From Blastochloris viridis (GTDB lineage Bacteria; Pseudomonadota; Alphaproteobacteria; UBA2136; UBA6156), in contig VAFM01000001.1 in the NCBI GenBank assembly GCA_005768725.1, forward strand, positions 62,001-126,000: DNA of 64,000 bases, given 5' to 3'. Below, one piece after another: positions 8,370 through 15,602 of this stretch. How positions within the stretch are numbered: the stretch's first letter is position 1; each line of letters opens with the position of its first letter. The notes below the pieces were generated by a model that did no database searches, had not been told where the DNA came from, and was given only the letters and a program-made list of their open reading frames with translations. Position numbers and translations under genes: made by a program.

Positions 8370-8855
8370 ATGCAGGCCGTTACCAACAACACCAACGCCG
8401 CGCCTTGCTCCATGAAAACCATGGAGCAACTGGCGGCGGAACTCCGCAACGACTTTGAGCGCCGTGTGCGGGACAACGGAGAGGAATTTTACTGCCTAGA
8501 CTGCTTGGAGCATCCCGCCAAGGACATGGTGCGCGAAGCCCATGACGGGGAATGGGCCAACGATTTTGTGTATGAGGCGGTTGTGGACACGCTGGATAAC
8601 ATCATCGGTGGCGCAGGCGAGGATGATTGCACCCCGCAATGCGATGTGTACCACGCCCGCCTGCTGGACTGGGTGGGTGAGAACCTCTACCGCATGGCTT
8701 ATGTGGATGAAGCCATGACCGAATGGGGCGCTAAAACCCTCTCGGAAGCCCTCATGTGGGGCCAGACACGGCAACTTGAGCATATTGCCCGCACGGTATG
8801 GAACTACCTTGAGGAAATCTGTAACGCCCAACCGCTTGCCATGGAGGGCCTCTAA
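8370..8855 (+). CDS. Hypothetical protein downstream of the parB-like gene
   Basis: A 161-residue acidic soluble protein with no family I recognise. It starts 3 bases after the parB-like stop and ends directly against the next gene, so it is surely co-transcribed. A Cys pair (CLDCLEHP near residue 44) and a later CTPQC could bind metal, and the rest is predominantly helical (AAELRNDFERRVRDNG, TVWNYLEEI). There is no signal peptide or membrane segment. Genes in this position in integrative elements are usually conserved accessory proteins of unknown role. Coding status is supported by operon spacing and codon bias matching its neighbour. Confidence 0.6.
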   Translation: MQAVTNNTNAAPCSMKTMEQLAAELRNDFERRVRDNGEEFYCLDCLEHPAKDMVREAHDGEWANDFVYEAVVDTLDNIIGGAGEDDCTPQCDVYHARLLDWVGENLYRMAYVDEAMTEWGAKTLSEALMWGQTRQLEHIARTVWNYLEEICNAQPLAMEGL

Positions 8856-9101
8856 ATGCGTGCCGGAAGCTGGACACACTTTGAGAAGAAGTTTGAGCCG
8901 CAGCCGGCACCCTCCCATGACTTCCTGTGGGAGCCATGGGAAGTGCCGAAAAACGCGGACTGGCGATATTGGTGGACGCTGGTGGAAGGTGATAACGGGC
9001 GGTTGTACGCTTCCCCCGGTTATCACTTCGTCAACCGCCTCGGCTATATCCAAACCCGCCACGGCTGGAAAGATGAACTAAGGGACTATCTGTATGACTG
9101 A
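8856..9101 (+). CDS. Small hypothetical protein, third gene of the parB-like operon
   Basis: An 81-residue Trp/Tyr-rich protein (WEPWEVP, WRYWWTLVEG, Y-rich C-terminus) with no recognised family. Its ATG is the first base after the stop of the preceding gene, and a strong terminator follows at once, so it closes the operon. No secretion signal is visible. Function unknown. Confidence 0.5.
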   Translation: MRAGSWTHFEKKFEPQPAPSHDFLWEPWEVPKNADWRYWWTLVEGDNGRLYASPGYHFVNRLGYIQTRHGWKDELRDYLYD

Positions 9102-9129
9102 AAAAATCCGGCTCAAGGCCGGATTTTTC
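9101..9129. terminator. Bidirectional terminator after the parB-like operon
   Basis: AAAAATCCGGC and GCCGGATTTTT form an 11-bp stem with loop TCAAG. A run of A on one side and of T on the other lets it serve both the plus-strand operon and the converging excisionase-like gene. Confidence 0.9.
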
Positions 9130-9337
9130 ACATCCTGTTGACCTCTCGCATACTCTCCAGCCATTCGGCAAAAGCCTCCGTATCAAAGTAAATCCTCCCC
9201 CCGATCCTCACCAAGGCAACCTTCAACCCATTTTCATCGGCCTTGTAAACCCACCAGCGGAGTTTCGACGCCGTTAAGATGCCGGGGGCTTCTTCCACAA
9301 GTTGCCGGATTGTACGCAGGTTTTTGAAGTCCACCAT
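9128..9337 (-). CDS. Excisionase/AlpA-like small DNA-binding protein
   Basis: A 69-residue protein with the layout of MerR-like winged-helix excisionases. It has TIRQLVEEAPGILTASKLRWWVYKAD, where the sequence resembles the helix-turn-helix reading head, then a beta pair ALVRIGGRIYFDTEAFAEWLES, the usual 'GRxxF....f..Wl' ending of AlpA/Xis-type factors. Such proteins control excision or regulate the integrase of islands. The tyrosine integrase of this island lies 17 kb to the right, so the pairing is inferred. The call rests on fold-like features, not on a unique motif. Confidence 0.6.
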   Translation of the reverse strand: MVDFKNLRTIRQLVEEAPGILTASKLRWWVYKADENGLKVALVRIGGRIYFDTEAFAEWLESMREVNRM

Positions 9338-9512
9338 GAAAAAAGTTCCCCTTGTTAAGTCATTATTCCAGTTTTTATCGGAACCAAACTCTAAGCAACG
9401 AAGAGGAAAGGGCTTTTTCCCTGTATGTGGTCTAAACGCTACGAAATGGCGTGTGGGGAAATGAAAAAGCCATAAGTCTTATATGATGTTATCGTTCAAA
9501 TTGCTGGAAATG

Positions 9513-9526
9513 TTGTAATCTTACAA
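9513..9526. repeat. Perfect 14-base palindrome in an AT-rich gap
   Basis: TTGTAA-TC-TTACAA at 9513-9526 is an exact inverted repeat in the 330-base gap between the excisionase-like gene and the DUF3085 gene. The gap (9338-9667) is much more AT-rich than its flanks and holds no gene I trust. A second short inverted pair, CCAATA/TATTGG, lies at 9602-9621. The palindrome could be an operator of the divergent excisionase-like gene. Confidence 0.4.
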
Positions 9527-9576
9527 TTTGGTAATATCATACCTCGTACTGGAAAAATCAGTAAAAACCAATAAAA

Positions 9577-9597
9577 CGCCCCTAAATCGGGGCTTTT
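9577..9597 (+). terminator. Hairpin terminator in the gap before the DUF3085 gene
   Basis: GCGCCCC-style stem: GCCCC at 9578-9582 pairs with GGGGC at 9589-9593, followed by TTTT. No plus-strand gene is seen directly before it, so it may close an unrecognised short transcript or be a relic. Confidence 0.5.
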
Positions 9598-9667
9598 CAA
9601 GGCCAATAAATCCTCTATTGGTTAAATAGGGAAACTGCACTTCCCCCTCAAAGATATTGACAAGCTG

Positions 9668-9985
9668 TTGGAGGAGTTGAATACCGCACAAACGGCCCAG
9701 CCCTTTTACGGCGAGGAGACGGGTAAAGGATTCTGGCTGGTGGGTGACCAAGGTGTGTACCTGATGGCCAACACCTCCGATGGCATTCACCACAGCGGGC
9801 TGGGACATAATCAGCGCCGTCCCGTGGTGTATGCCCACGAGTGCAACCCCGACACGATGGAATTTGAGGACTGGTGGGAGGCCAAACGCCAGTCCTTTGG
9901 CGGCGATGATGGCAGCGAGTTTATTGCGTTAGAGGAGGTGCTGAAGCTCATCCACCAAACCGGCGAGTACCCATGGGTGGCTTGA
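9668..9985 (+). CDS. DUF3085-like protein, start unclear or 5' truncated
   Basis: A 105-residue frame with strong resemblance to DUF3085 proteins: GFWLVGDQGVYLMANTSDG, VVYAHECNP, WWEAKRQSFGGDDGSEFI. The earliest usual start codon I can defend is TTG at 9668. However, the family-like sequence clearly continues upstream in the same frame as LHFPLKDIDKLLEE back to about 9635, with an in-frame stop at 9623 and no ATG, GTG or TTG in between. Either a rare CTG (9635) is used or the 5' end was replaced when the upstream AT-rich DNA was joined. Function of the family is unknown; it is common on plasmids and islands. Confidence 0.55.
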   Translation: MEELNTAQTAQPFYGEETGKGFWLVGDQGVYLMANTSDGIHHSGLGHNQRRPVVYAHECNPDTMEFEDWWEAKRQSFGGDDGSEFIALEEVLKLIHQTGEYPWVA

Positions 9986-10018
9986 CGATGTTTATCAAGG
10001 GCTGGAAGCAGAAGATTA

Positions 10019-10360
10019 CTATGCAGGTTGATTCAGGAGATTTGGGAGGTTGTGGTACACATCCGCCCAATCTTCAGAGCTACGGTTGCTGGACTCGTAG
10101 GTGTCCGCCATGATGTTCATCCATTCATCAAAGCTTACTAATGATTTTTCAGCCATCTCCGCAGTCATGCGATTAATTACAGTTAGGGTCTTCATCGTAC
10201 CATCCGGCATGGTGATGTTCGCATTCATTGTGGCTTGGAAGGATGGGTCAGCCTCACGGGCCTTTAAAGTGTTAATAATTTCTGTTTTCTTGTTCTCATA
10301 ATATTTCTCCAAGGCCGGACGGGCGGTTGGATCTGAAAAAAGAGAAGCTGATAATTGCAC
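10019..10360 (-). CDS. Hypothetical protein
   Basis: A 113-residue, mostly helical cytoplasmic protein (LEKYYENKKTEIINTLKAREADPSF, MTAEMAEKSLVSFDEWMNIMADTYES). No signal peptide and no family recognised. It is isolated, lying between a DUF3085 gene and the fabI operon, with lower GC than either. Coding is plausible from length and amino-acid composition but is not otherwise supported. Confidence 0.4.
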   Translation of the reverse strand: MQLSASLFSDPTARPALEKYYENKKTEIINTLKAREADPSFQATMNANITMPDGTMKTLTVINRMTAEMAEKSLVSFDEWMNIMADTYESSNRSSEDWADVYHNLPNLLNQPA

Positions 10361-10592
10361 GGAGATATATCCTTACTTTTCGTTTTTATCTCTCACCGAA
10401 CGGATATATGCAAAAAATATGCCATTTAATGGCTGTTTGCGAAGGAATAGAAAGGATGGCAAAGCACCTCACAAGGATTCAAATGCCCCTCGCATAGCAT
10501 ACCAATCAAATCCTCCAAGGGGAGGGGATTATAACAAGTCCCGACCAGAGTGAGGCAAAGGCCATGAAAAAAGCCAAGCGCCTTTTCCGTTA

Positions 10593-11351
10593 TCAGCCTA
10601 TCGTATTGTAGCCGTTATCCACATAGATGGTCTGGCCGGTGATATTCCGTGATTTGTCGGACACGAGAAAAGCGGCGGCTTCACCTATTTGTTCGATGCT
10701 GACAAGGCTGCTGATGGGCGCCGTTTGGGCTGCTTTTTCCATCAGGTTGTCGAAGTGCGTAAGGCCGGAAGCCGCACGCGTTTTGACCGGGCCAGGGGAG
10801 ATGGCGTTAACGCGGATGTGCTGCGGGCCGAGTTCTTTGGCCAGATAGCGTACCGATGCTTCCAACGCCGATTTAACTGGCCCCATAAGGTTGTAATTTT
10901 CAATGACTTTTTCTGCGCCGTAGTAACTCATGGTCAGGATGCTGCCACCGTCCTTCATCAGCGGTTCGGCGCGTCGGGCCAGACGTATGAGGGAATGACA
11001 GGAAATATCCATGGCGATCTTGAAACCCTCGACGGAGCTGTCGAGCACACGGCCCTGCAGGTCGTCCTTGGGGGCAAAGGCTATCGAGTGAAGCAGGAAA
11101 TCCAGTTTGCCCCACTTGGCTCCGATTTCTGCAAAAACAGCGTCGACCTGCTCTTCATTTGTAACGTCCAGCGGGAGAAAAATATCGGCACTGACGCTGT
11201 CGGCTAAGGGTTCGATGAAGGAACGGGTTTTTTCATTCAGCCATGTGATGGCGAGGTCGGCACCATTGTTGCGGAAGGCGCGTGCGCACCCCCATGCAAT
11301 GGATTGCTCGTTGGCCAGACCTACGATGAGGCCCTTGAGAGGTTCTGCCAT
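10593..11351 (-). CDS. fabI: Enoyl-ACP reductase (FabI type)
   Basis: A 252-residue NADH-dependent enoyl-ACP reductase of the short-chain dehydrogenase superfamily, the last step of each fatty-acid elongation cycle. The nucleotide site GLANEQSIAWG is at residues 11-21. LDVTNEEQV and LLHSIAFAP follow. The FabI catalytic pair Y153 and K160 lies in NYNLMGPVKSALEAS, and NAISPGPVKTRAASG and the C-terminal Asn-Gly-Tyr follow. The start is the ATG one base after the ackA stop; a longer open frame upstream is the ackA shadow. It is the last gene of an omf-pta-ackA-fabI run. A fabI next to pta and ackA is known in alphaproteobacteria and is often a second copy rather than the housekeeping one. Confidence 0.92.
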   Translation of the reverse strand: MAEPLKGLIVGLANEQSIAWGCARAFRNNGADLAITWLNEKTRSFIEPLADSVSADIFLPLDVTNEEQVDAVFAEIGAKWGKLDFLLHSIAFAPKDDLQGRVLDSSVEGFKIAMDISCHSLIRLARRAEPLMKDGGSILTMSYYGAEKVIENYNLMGPVKSALEASVRYLAKELGPQHIRVNAISPGPVKTRAASGLTHFDNLMEKAAQTAPISSLVSIEQIGEAAAFLVSDKSRNITGQTIYVDNGYNTIG

Positions 11352-11352
11352 G

Positions 11353-12465
11353 TTACATGTCCTTTCCGAAGTGTTCATAAATATCCAGTGCCATCCAGCG
11401 TTCTTCATTTGCCGGAATGACAAGCGTTTCAAACGGGGGGAGGAACGCGATTTTTTCAAGGATGGCTTTGCAGAGGTCCGGGTTGTTTTCCCCGATCCCG
11501 CCGGTAAGGACGAGCGCGTCCATGCCGCCAAGAGACACGGCCTGCGCGGCAATGTTCTGGGCAACCTTATGGACGAAATAGTCCAATGCGAACATGGCGC
11601 GAGGAGTACCTGCCGCCAGCAAGGTCTGCACATCGTTGCTGATGCCTGAAAGCCCCTTGAGGCCGGACTCTTCGTAAAGCATCTGTTCCATCTCGCTGGC
11701 AGAGTAATTCATGTCCCGTTGCAGATGCAGCACCACCCCTGGGTCGAGCGCTCCGCAGCGTGTGCCCATGGGAAGGCCGTCGAGAGCCGTAAAGCCCATG
11801 GTGGTATCTACGCTGCGGCCCTTGTGCATGGCGCAAAGGCTTGCACCGTTGCCAAGGTGAGCCGCAACAACCTTCTTTTCCCGCAAGTGGGGAAAGTCAT
11901 GGTGAAGGGTGTGGCTTATCCAATTGTACGAAAGGCCATGGAAGCCGTAACGGCGGATACCGCTGCTGCGAATCTTCTCCGGCAGAGCAAAAGTCGTGTG
12001 GAGTTCGCTGCGTCCGGCATGGAAGGCTGTGTCGAAGCATCCGTAATGCGCCACACCGGGCAGGTGCATGGTTAGCAACCTAACTCCGGCCAGATTATGC
12101 GGCTGGTGCAGCGGGGCCAAGGGCTCAAGGCCATGCAGGTAAACCATGTCGTCCGGAGTAAGGCGAACGGAATGAATGTACTCTCCGCCATGGACAATGC
12201 GGTGGGCTATGCCGGTTAGGGAGTATGTCGGGGATATGCTGGTTTTCAGCCATTCCAAAATGGTGAGAACGGCATCTTCGTGGCTGCTTGAGGGCGTAAG
12301 GGATTGCGTGACGGTAGGCCCGTTTTCCAGATGGGCCTTAAATACCGGCGCCTCACCGATACTTGAGACCTTACCGCCAGCGACAAGCGGGAGGTTTTCC
12401 GACAGGCCGAACAGACGAAACTTGACACTGGAAGACCCTGTGTTGAGGGTGAGCAACATCTTCAT
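11353..12465 (-). CDS. ackA: Acetate kinase
   Basis: A 370-residue acetate/butyrate kinase of the ASKHA fold, interconverting acetyl phosphate plus ADP with acetate plus ATP. The first signature NTGSSSVKF is at residues 8-16. The second region AHRIVHGG follows, then HLGNGAS (adenine/phosphate loop), the DTTMGFTALDGLPMGTRCGALDPG block and GGIGEN near the C-terminus. The ATG at 12465 shares one base with the pta stop (TAATG), so the two are translationally coupled. Two codons on there is another ATG. Together with pta it forms the acetyl-phosphate node. Confidence 0.94.
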   Translation of the reverse strand: MKMLLTLNTGSSSVKFRLFGLSENLPLVAGGKVSSIGEAPVFKAHLENGPTVTQSLTPSSSHEDAVLTILEWLKTSISPTYSLTGIAHRIVHGGEYIHSVRLTPDDMVYLHGLEPLAPLHQPHNLAGVRLLTMHLPGVAHYGCFDTAFHAGRSELHTTFALPEKIRSSGIRRYGFHGLSYNWISHTLHHDFPHLREKKVVAAHLGNGASLCAMHKGRSVDTTMGFTALDGLPMGTRCGALDPGVVLHLQRDMNYSASEMEQMLYEESGLKGLSGISNDVQTLLAAGTPRAMFALDYFVHKVAQNIAAQAVSLGGMDALVLTGGIGENNPDLCKAILEKIAFLPPFETLVIPANEERWMALDIYEHFGKDM

Positions 12466-13397
12466 TACTTGATGCGCCCACGCTGACGTGCAGATGCTAA
12501 GGCCAAGGCTACGCAACAGGATAGCAGGCGGGTTTGCGTGCTATCGGCACGGCTGGTCAGAATGATGGGAACCCGCGCTCCCAGCACGATGCCGGCAGCG
12601 TCTGCGTGACTTAAGAATATCAACTGCTTGGCGAGGGCGTTGCCGGTTTCAATATTCGGTACCAACAGTATATCGGCATGCCCTGCAACCGGAGACTTGA
12701 TGCCCTTGTCCTTTGCTGCTGCTGGACTGATGGCGTTGTCAAACGCAAGTGGGCCGTCAAGGTCGGCTCCCGTGATCTGTCCACGCTCCGCCATTTTGCA
12801 CAAGGCCGCAGCGTCCAAGGTGGAGGGCATACGGCTTGTCACGGTCTCAACTGCGGACAAGATAGCAACCTTGGGGGTTTTATCTTCGCCATAGAGAACG
12901 TGCCAAAGATCAATTGCATTGCGGCAGATGTCGGCTTTCTGTTCCAATGTGGGAGCGATATTAAGGGCGGCGTCGGTAATGATGAGCGTTTTTTTGTAGG
13001 TGGGAACGCTCATGATATAGGCGTGCGAAACCCTGCGTTCCGTACGCAGTCCGCTCTCATGGCTCACAACGGCGCTCAGTAATTCGTCGGAGTGTAGCGA
13101 GCCTTTCATGAGGGCTTCCACCTCGCCGCGGGCAGCCATGGCGGCGGCTATGGCGGCGGCTTCATGGCTATGGGCGGTATTGACGATGGGGTAAAGCGGC
13201 TTGGCCATGCCCGCCTGTTTGCAGGCTTCGCGGATGCGGGCTTCCGGCCCAACCAGAATCGGGTCTATCAGTTTCTCGCTGACAGCTTCCCTGACGGCCT
13301 CGATGACGTTGGCTGTTACCGGATGTACGACGGCAACCTTCAGCTTGCCGAGTTTGCTGACTGATTTTGCAACGGCTTTATAATGGTTGGCGTTCAT
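12465..13397 (-). CDS. pta: Phosphate acetyl/butyryltransferase
   Basis: A 310-residue enzyme of the Pta/Ptb family that transfers an acyl group between CoA and phosphate. Recognisable are VVHPVTANVIEAVREAV, LVGPEARIREA, the GSLHSDELLSAVV and RVSHAYIMSVP region, ITDAALNIAPTLEQKADI, AILSAVETV, the LDGPLAFDNAIS block and ADILLVPNIETGNALAKQL. It lacks the extra N-terminal MaoC or DRTGG domain present in longer homologues. Substrate (acetyl versus butyryl) cannot be read from sequence. It starts 5 bases after the outer-membrane factor stop and overlaps ackA by one base. Confidence 0.9.
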   Translation of the reverse strand: MNANHYKAVAKSVSKLGKLKVAVVHPVTANVIEAVREAVSEKLIDPILVGPEARIREACKQAGMAKPLYPIVNTAHSHEAAAIAAAMAARGEVEALMKGSLHSDELLSAVVSHESGLRTERRVSHAYIMSVPTYKKTLIITDAALNIAPTLEQKADICRNAIDLWHVLYGEDKTPKVAILSAVETVTSRMPSTLDAAALCKMAERGQITGADLDGPLAFDNAISPAAAKDKGIKSPVAGHADILLVPNIETGNALAKQLIFLSHADAAGIVLGARVPIILTSRADSTQTRLLSCCVALALASARQRGRIK

Positions 13398-13402
13398 GGG
13401 CG

Positions 13403-14812
13403 TTACTCTCCCAAAGCGCGGTAAAGGTCGAGGCTGGCCTGCAATTGGCGTCGCTTGGATTCAATCTGGGACATTTGGGTGTCGAATAAACTACGCTCGG
13501 CGTCCAGTACATCAATGTAGCCCGCATATCCTGCGTCAAACCGCTGGCGCGCGAGTTTAACGGCGTTTTGCAGCACACTCGCCTGTTTGGCGAGTGCTTG
13601 GTATTCCTCGCTGGATTTCTGACGGACGGTCAGGGCGTTCTTCACTTCTCCAAAGGCGGTGCGAACGGTTTTTTCGTAACCGAGGTAAGCCTGCTTCTCG
13701 CGGGCTTTTGCACCATCAACCTGAGCGCGGGCACGGCCAAAATCTAGCAAGGGGACACTGGCATTGATGCCGGTATTCCATAATGTTGTGCCATCAAACA
13801 GGTCATCCATCTGCGCGGATTGCAACCCCAGCAGACCGGAAAGCGAAATGCGGGGCAGATAGGCGGCGCGTGCCACGCCGATATTGGCATTGGCAGCTGT
13901 AATGCCGTGTTCGGCAGCCCGGATATCCGGACGTGAGGTGAGGATGTTTTCCGGCGATTTTTCCGGCAGGGGAGGCAGGGCAGGAAGAACGTAGGAGCCT
14001 TCTCGCTCCATGGCTCCAAACGGCAGGGACGCCATGACCTCCGCCGGAGATTGTCCCAACAGCATGGACAACGCGGTCAGGTATTGGTCGCGTTCACGTT
14101 CCAAGGCTGGAAGACGGGATTGTGCCGCAGTCAGTTGGGCCTCCACCTGACTGGTGCTCAGGGCATCGGTATCGCCTTTATCAAGTCGTTTCTTTTCCAG
14201 TTTATAAGCATTCTGGCGCGTTTGAATGGTCTTGTGTGTCACCGCGATTTGCTCGTTCAGCGCAACCAGCGAGAAATAGGCGGAGGCGGTTTGGTTTGCT
14301 ATGCCCAACGTGACGGCGCGGGCGTTTTCTTCAACCGCAAGCAATTGAGCCTTGGCGGCCTTGCTGCTGTTGGCCAGGCGGCCCCATAGGTCGACTTCAT
14401 AGGAGAACATACCTCCGACGTTCACGCTGTTGGTAGGCTTATCGCTACCCGTAACAGCGTAAGAGTCGGTGTTGCCGCGCGTGCCGGAGGCCTGCCCGGA
14501 GATCTCCGGCATCCGCTGGGCTCGTGCCAGACCAAGGGCCGCACGGGCTTCATCAACACGGGCCGCTGCCAGTAAGATATCGGTATTCCGAGCAAGCGCT
14601 CTATTGATAAGATCTGTAAGGGTGGCGTCGTTATAATTTTCCCACCATGAAAGATGGGAGCTTTCCACGGAGGACGTTTGAGCAAGCGCCCAGTTTTTTT
14701 GGTCGGGAAGAACCTGAGCATGATCCTGAATGTCCGGGGCGAGGGAGCAGGAGGCTAAAACCCATGCGGCTGTTAGAGAAGTTGCATATGTAAGGTTCTT
14801 AAAATGCGTCAC
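13403..14812 (-). CDS. Outer membrane efflux lipoprotein, NodT/TolC family
   Basis: A 469-residue outer-membrane factor forming the exit duct of tripartite pumps. It starts with GTG at 14812 and has a lipoprotein signal (LTAAWVLASC, lipidated Cys near residue 22). Next is WWENYNDATLTDLINRAL and the two duplicated OEP halves: NTDILLAAARVDEARAALGLARA, RPDIRAAEHGITAANANIGVARA and SVPLLDFGRARAQVDGAKAREKQA, with long coiled-coil helices. It is divergent from tetR and from the HlyD/ABC genes, which lack their own outer-membrane duct, so it probably completes that exporter. Unusually, pta-ackA-fabI follow at 5-base spacing in the same transcript. Confidence 0.9.
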   Translation of the reverse strand: MTHFKNLTYATSLTAAWVLASCSLAPDIQDHAQVLPDQKNWALAQTSSVESSHLSWWENYNDATLTDLINRALARNTDILLAAARVDEARAALGLARAQRMPEISGQASGTRGNTDSYAVTGSDKPTNSVNVGGMFSYEVDLWGRLANSSKAAKAQLLAVEENARAVTLGIANQTASAYFSLVALNEQIAVTHKTIQTRQNAYKLEKKRLDKGDTDALSTSQVEAQLTAAQSRLPALERERDQYLTALSMLLGQSPAEVMASLPFGAMEREGSYVLPALPPLPEKSPENILTSRPDIRAAEHGITAANANIGVARAAYLPRISLSGLLGLQSAQMDDLFDGTTLWNTGINASVPLLDFGRARAQVDGAKAREKQAYLGYEKTVRTAFGEVKNALTVRQKSSEEYQALAKQASVLQNAVKLARQRFDAGYAGYIDVLDAERSLFDTQMSQIESKRRQLQASLDLYRALGE

Positions 14813-14828
14813 GACACCATTCTTTCTA

Positions 14829-14866
14829 TTGACATCCTATGTGTGGGATACATACATTCGTGTATG
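14829..14866 (+). promoter_or_regulatory. TetR promoter with AcrR-like operator
   Basis: TTGACA at 14829-14834 and ATACAT at 14852-14857 with a 17-base spacer form a good sigma-70 promoter. An inverted repeat CATACA-TTCG-TGTATG at 14851-14866 covers the -10 and the start codon. The half site resembles the ACATACATT core of AcrR-type operators. The promoter would start transcription at or within a few bases of the tetR ATG at 14864, implying a leaderless message. The 51-base gap also has to hold the minus-strand promoter of the efflux operon, so one repressor could control both sides. Confidence 0.65.
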
Positions 14867-15574
14867 GATACAAATGCTAGCACGATAGACGCTAAAAGCA
14901 ATGTTTCGCTGAACAAAAAAAGTGAACAAGGGCAGACAACCCGCCACAAAATTCTGGCGGCTGCGGAGCTGGTTTTTTTTGAGAAGGGGGTTTCGGCGTC
15001 CACGCTGGAGATCATTGCCGAACGCGCCGAGGTGACGCGAGGAGCGATTTATTGGCACTTCAAAAACAAGGATGAAATCCTGAACGAGGTTCTTGATCTA
15101 GCTGCAAATCCGCTGGTGGAAAAATTCCGGGAGATACTCTCGCAACGCAAGACGCCTGACATCATGACTTTGCGTCGGGCGAGTGTTGCCCCCATGGAGA
15201 TGATTGCACGTTCTGCGACACTTAGACGGCGTCTGGCGATTGGGATGTTAAAGTGCGAATATATCCAAGACAATGCGCCGTTGATGGATAAGACGCGTTA
15301 TCACACCGAGCAGATGACGATGTTGCTTGTCTCTTACCTGAAAGCAATGGTGGCGCACGATAACAGCATTTCCCTCGTCAAGCCGCCCCATATTGTGGCG
15401 GAGGCCTTCTTTTGCTATTGGACAGGTTTGTTGATTCAGTACCTCAAACACCCGGAGCGTATTAGCTTGGTTCGTAAAGCAAGTGATTACGCAGATGTTT
15501 TCCTCCTGCCCATGGTCATTCAAAGAAACGTCCCCATTTCGGCGATGAATCACGACTTTTACAAAGACAAATAA
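14864..15574 (+). CDS. TetR/AcrR family transcriptional repressor
   Basis: A 236-residue TetR-family regulator. The DNA-binding domain is at about residues 25-75: TRHKILAAAELVFFEKGVSASTLEIIAERAEVTRGAIYWHFKNKDEI, with the classic GAIYWHF recognition helix seen in AcrR and TtgR. The C-terminal ligand domain is helical, with the typical RRLAIGMLKCEYI and HIVAEAFFCYWTGLLIQYL segments. ATG 14864 is used because the only upstream ATG (14804) lies inside the divergent gene and before the promoter. It faces the outer-membrane factor gene and precedes the HlyD/RbbA exporter, so it probably represses both arms and is released by an exported compound. Confidence 0.9.
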   Translation: MDTNASTIDAKSNVSLNKKSEQGQTTRHKILAAAELVFFEKGVSASTLEIIAERAEVTRGAIYWHFKNKDEILNEVLDLAANPLVEKFREILSQRKTPDIMTLRRASVAPMEMIARSATLRRRLAIGMLKCEYIQDNAPLMDKTRYHTEQMTMLLVSYLKAMVAHDNSISLVKPPHIVAEAFFCYWTGLLIQYLKHPERISLVRKASDYADVFLLPMVIQRNVPISAMNHDFYKDK

Positions 15575-15602
15575 TTAAGCCAAGAAAAAGGATACTTCCC
15601 CC

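Noticed and set aside
9521..9838. Minus-strand frame opposite the DUF3085 gene
   Set aside because: It is the shadow of the DUF3085 coding strand; the plus-strand frame has clear family resemblance.
10361..10592. Gene in the gap between the hypothetical gene and fabI
   Set aside because: No frame of credible length or start; only a weak A/T-flanked hairpin near 10565-10587 that might end the fabI operon.
11352..11633. N-terminal extension of FabI
   Set aside because: The extra 94 codons are the out-of-frame image of ackA; FabI starts with its normal N-terminus at 11351.
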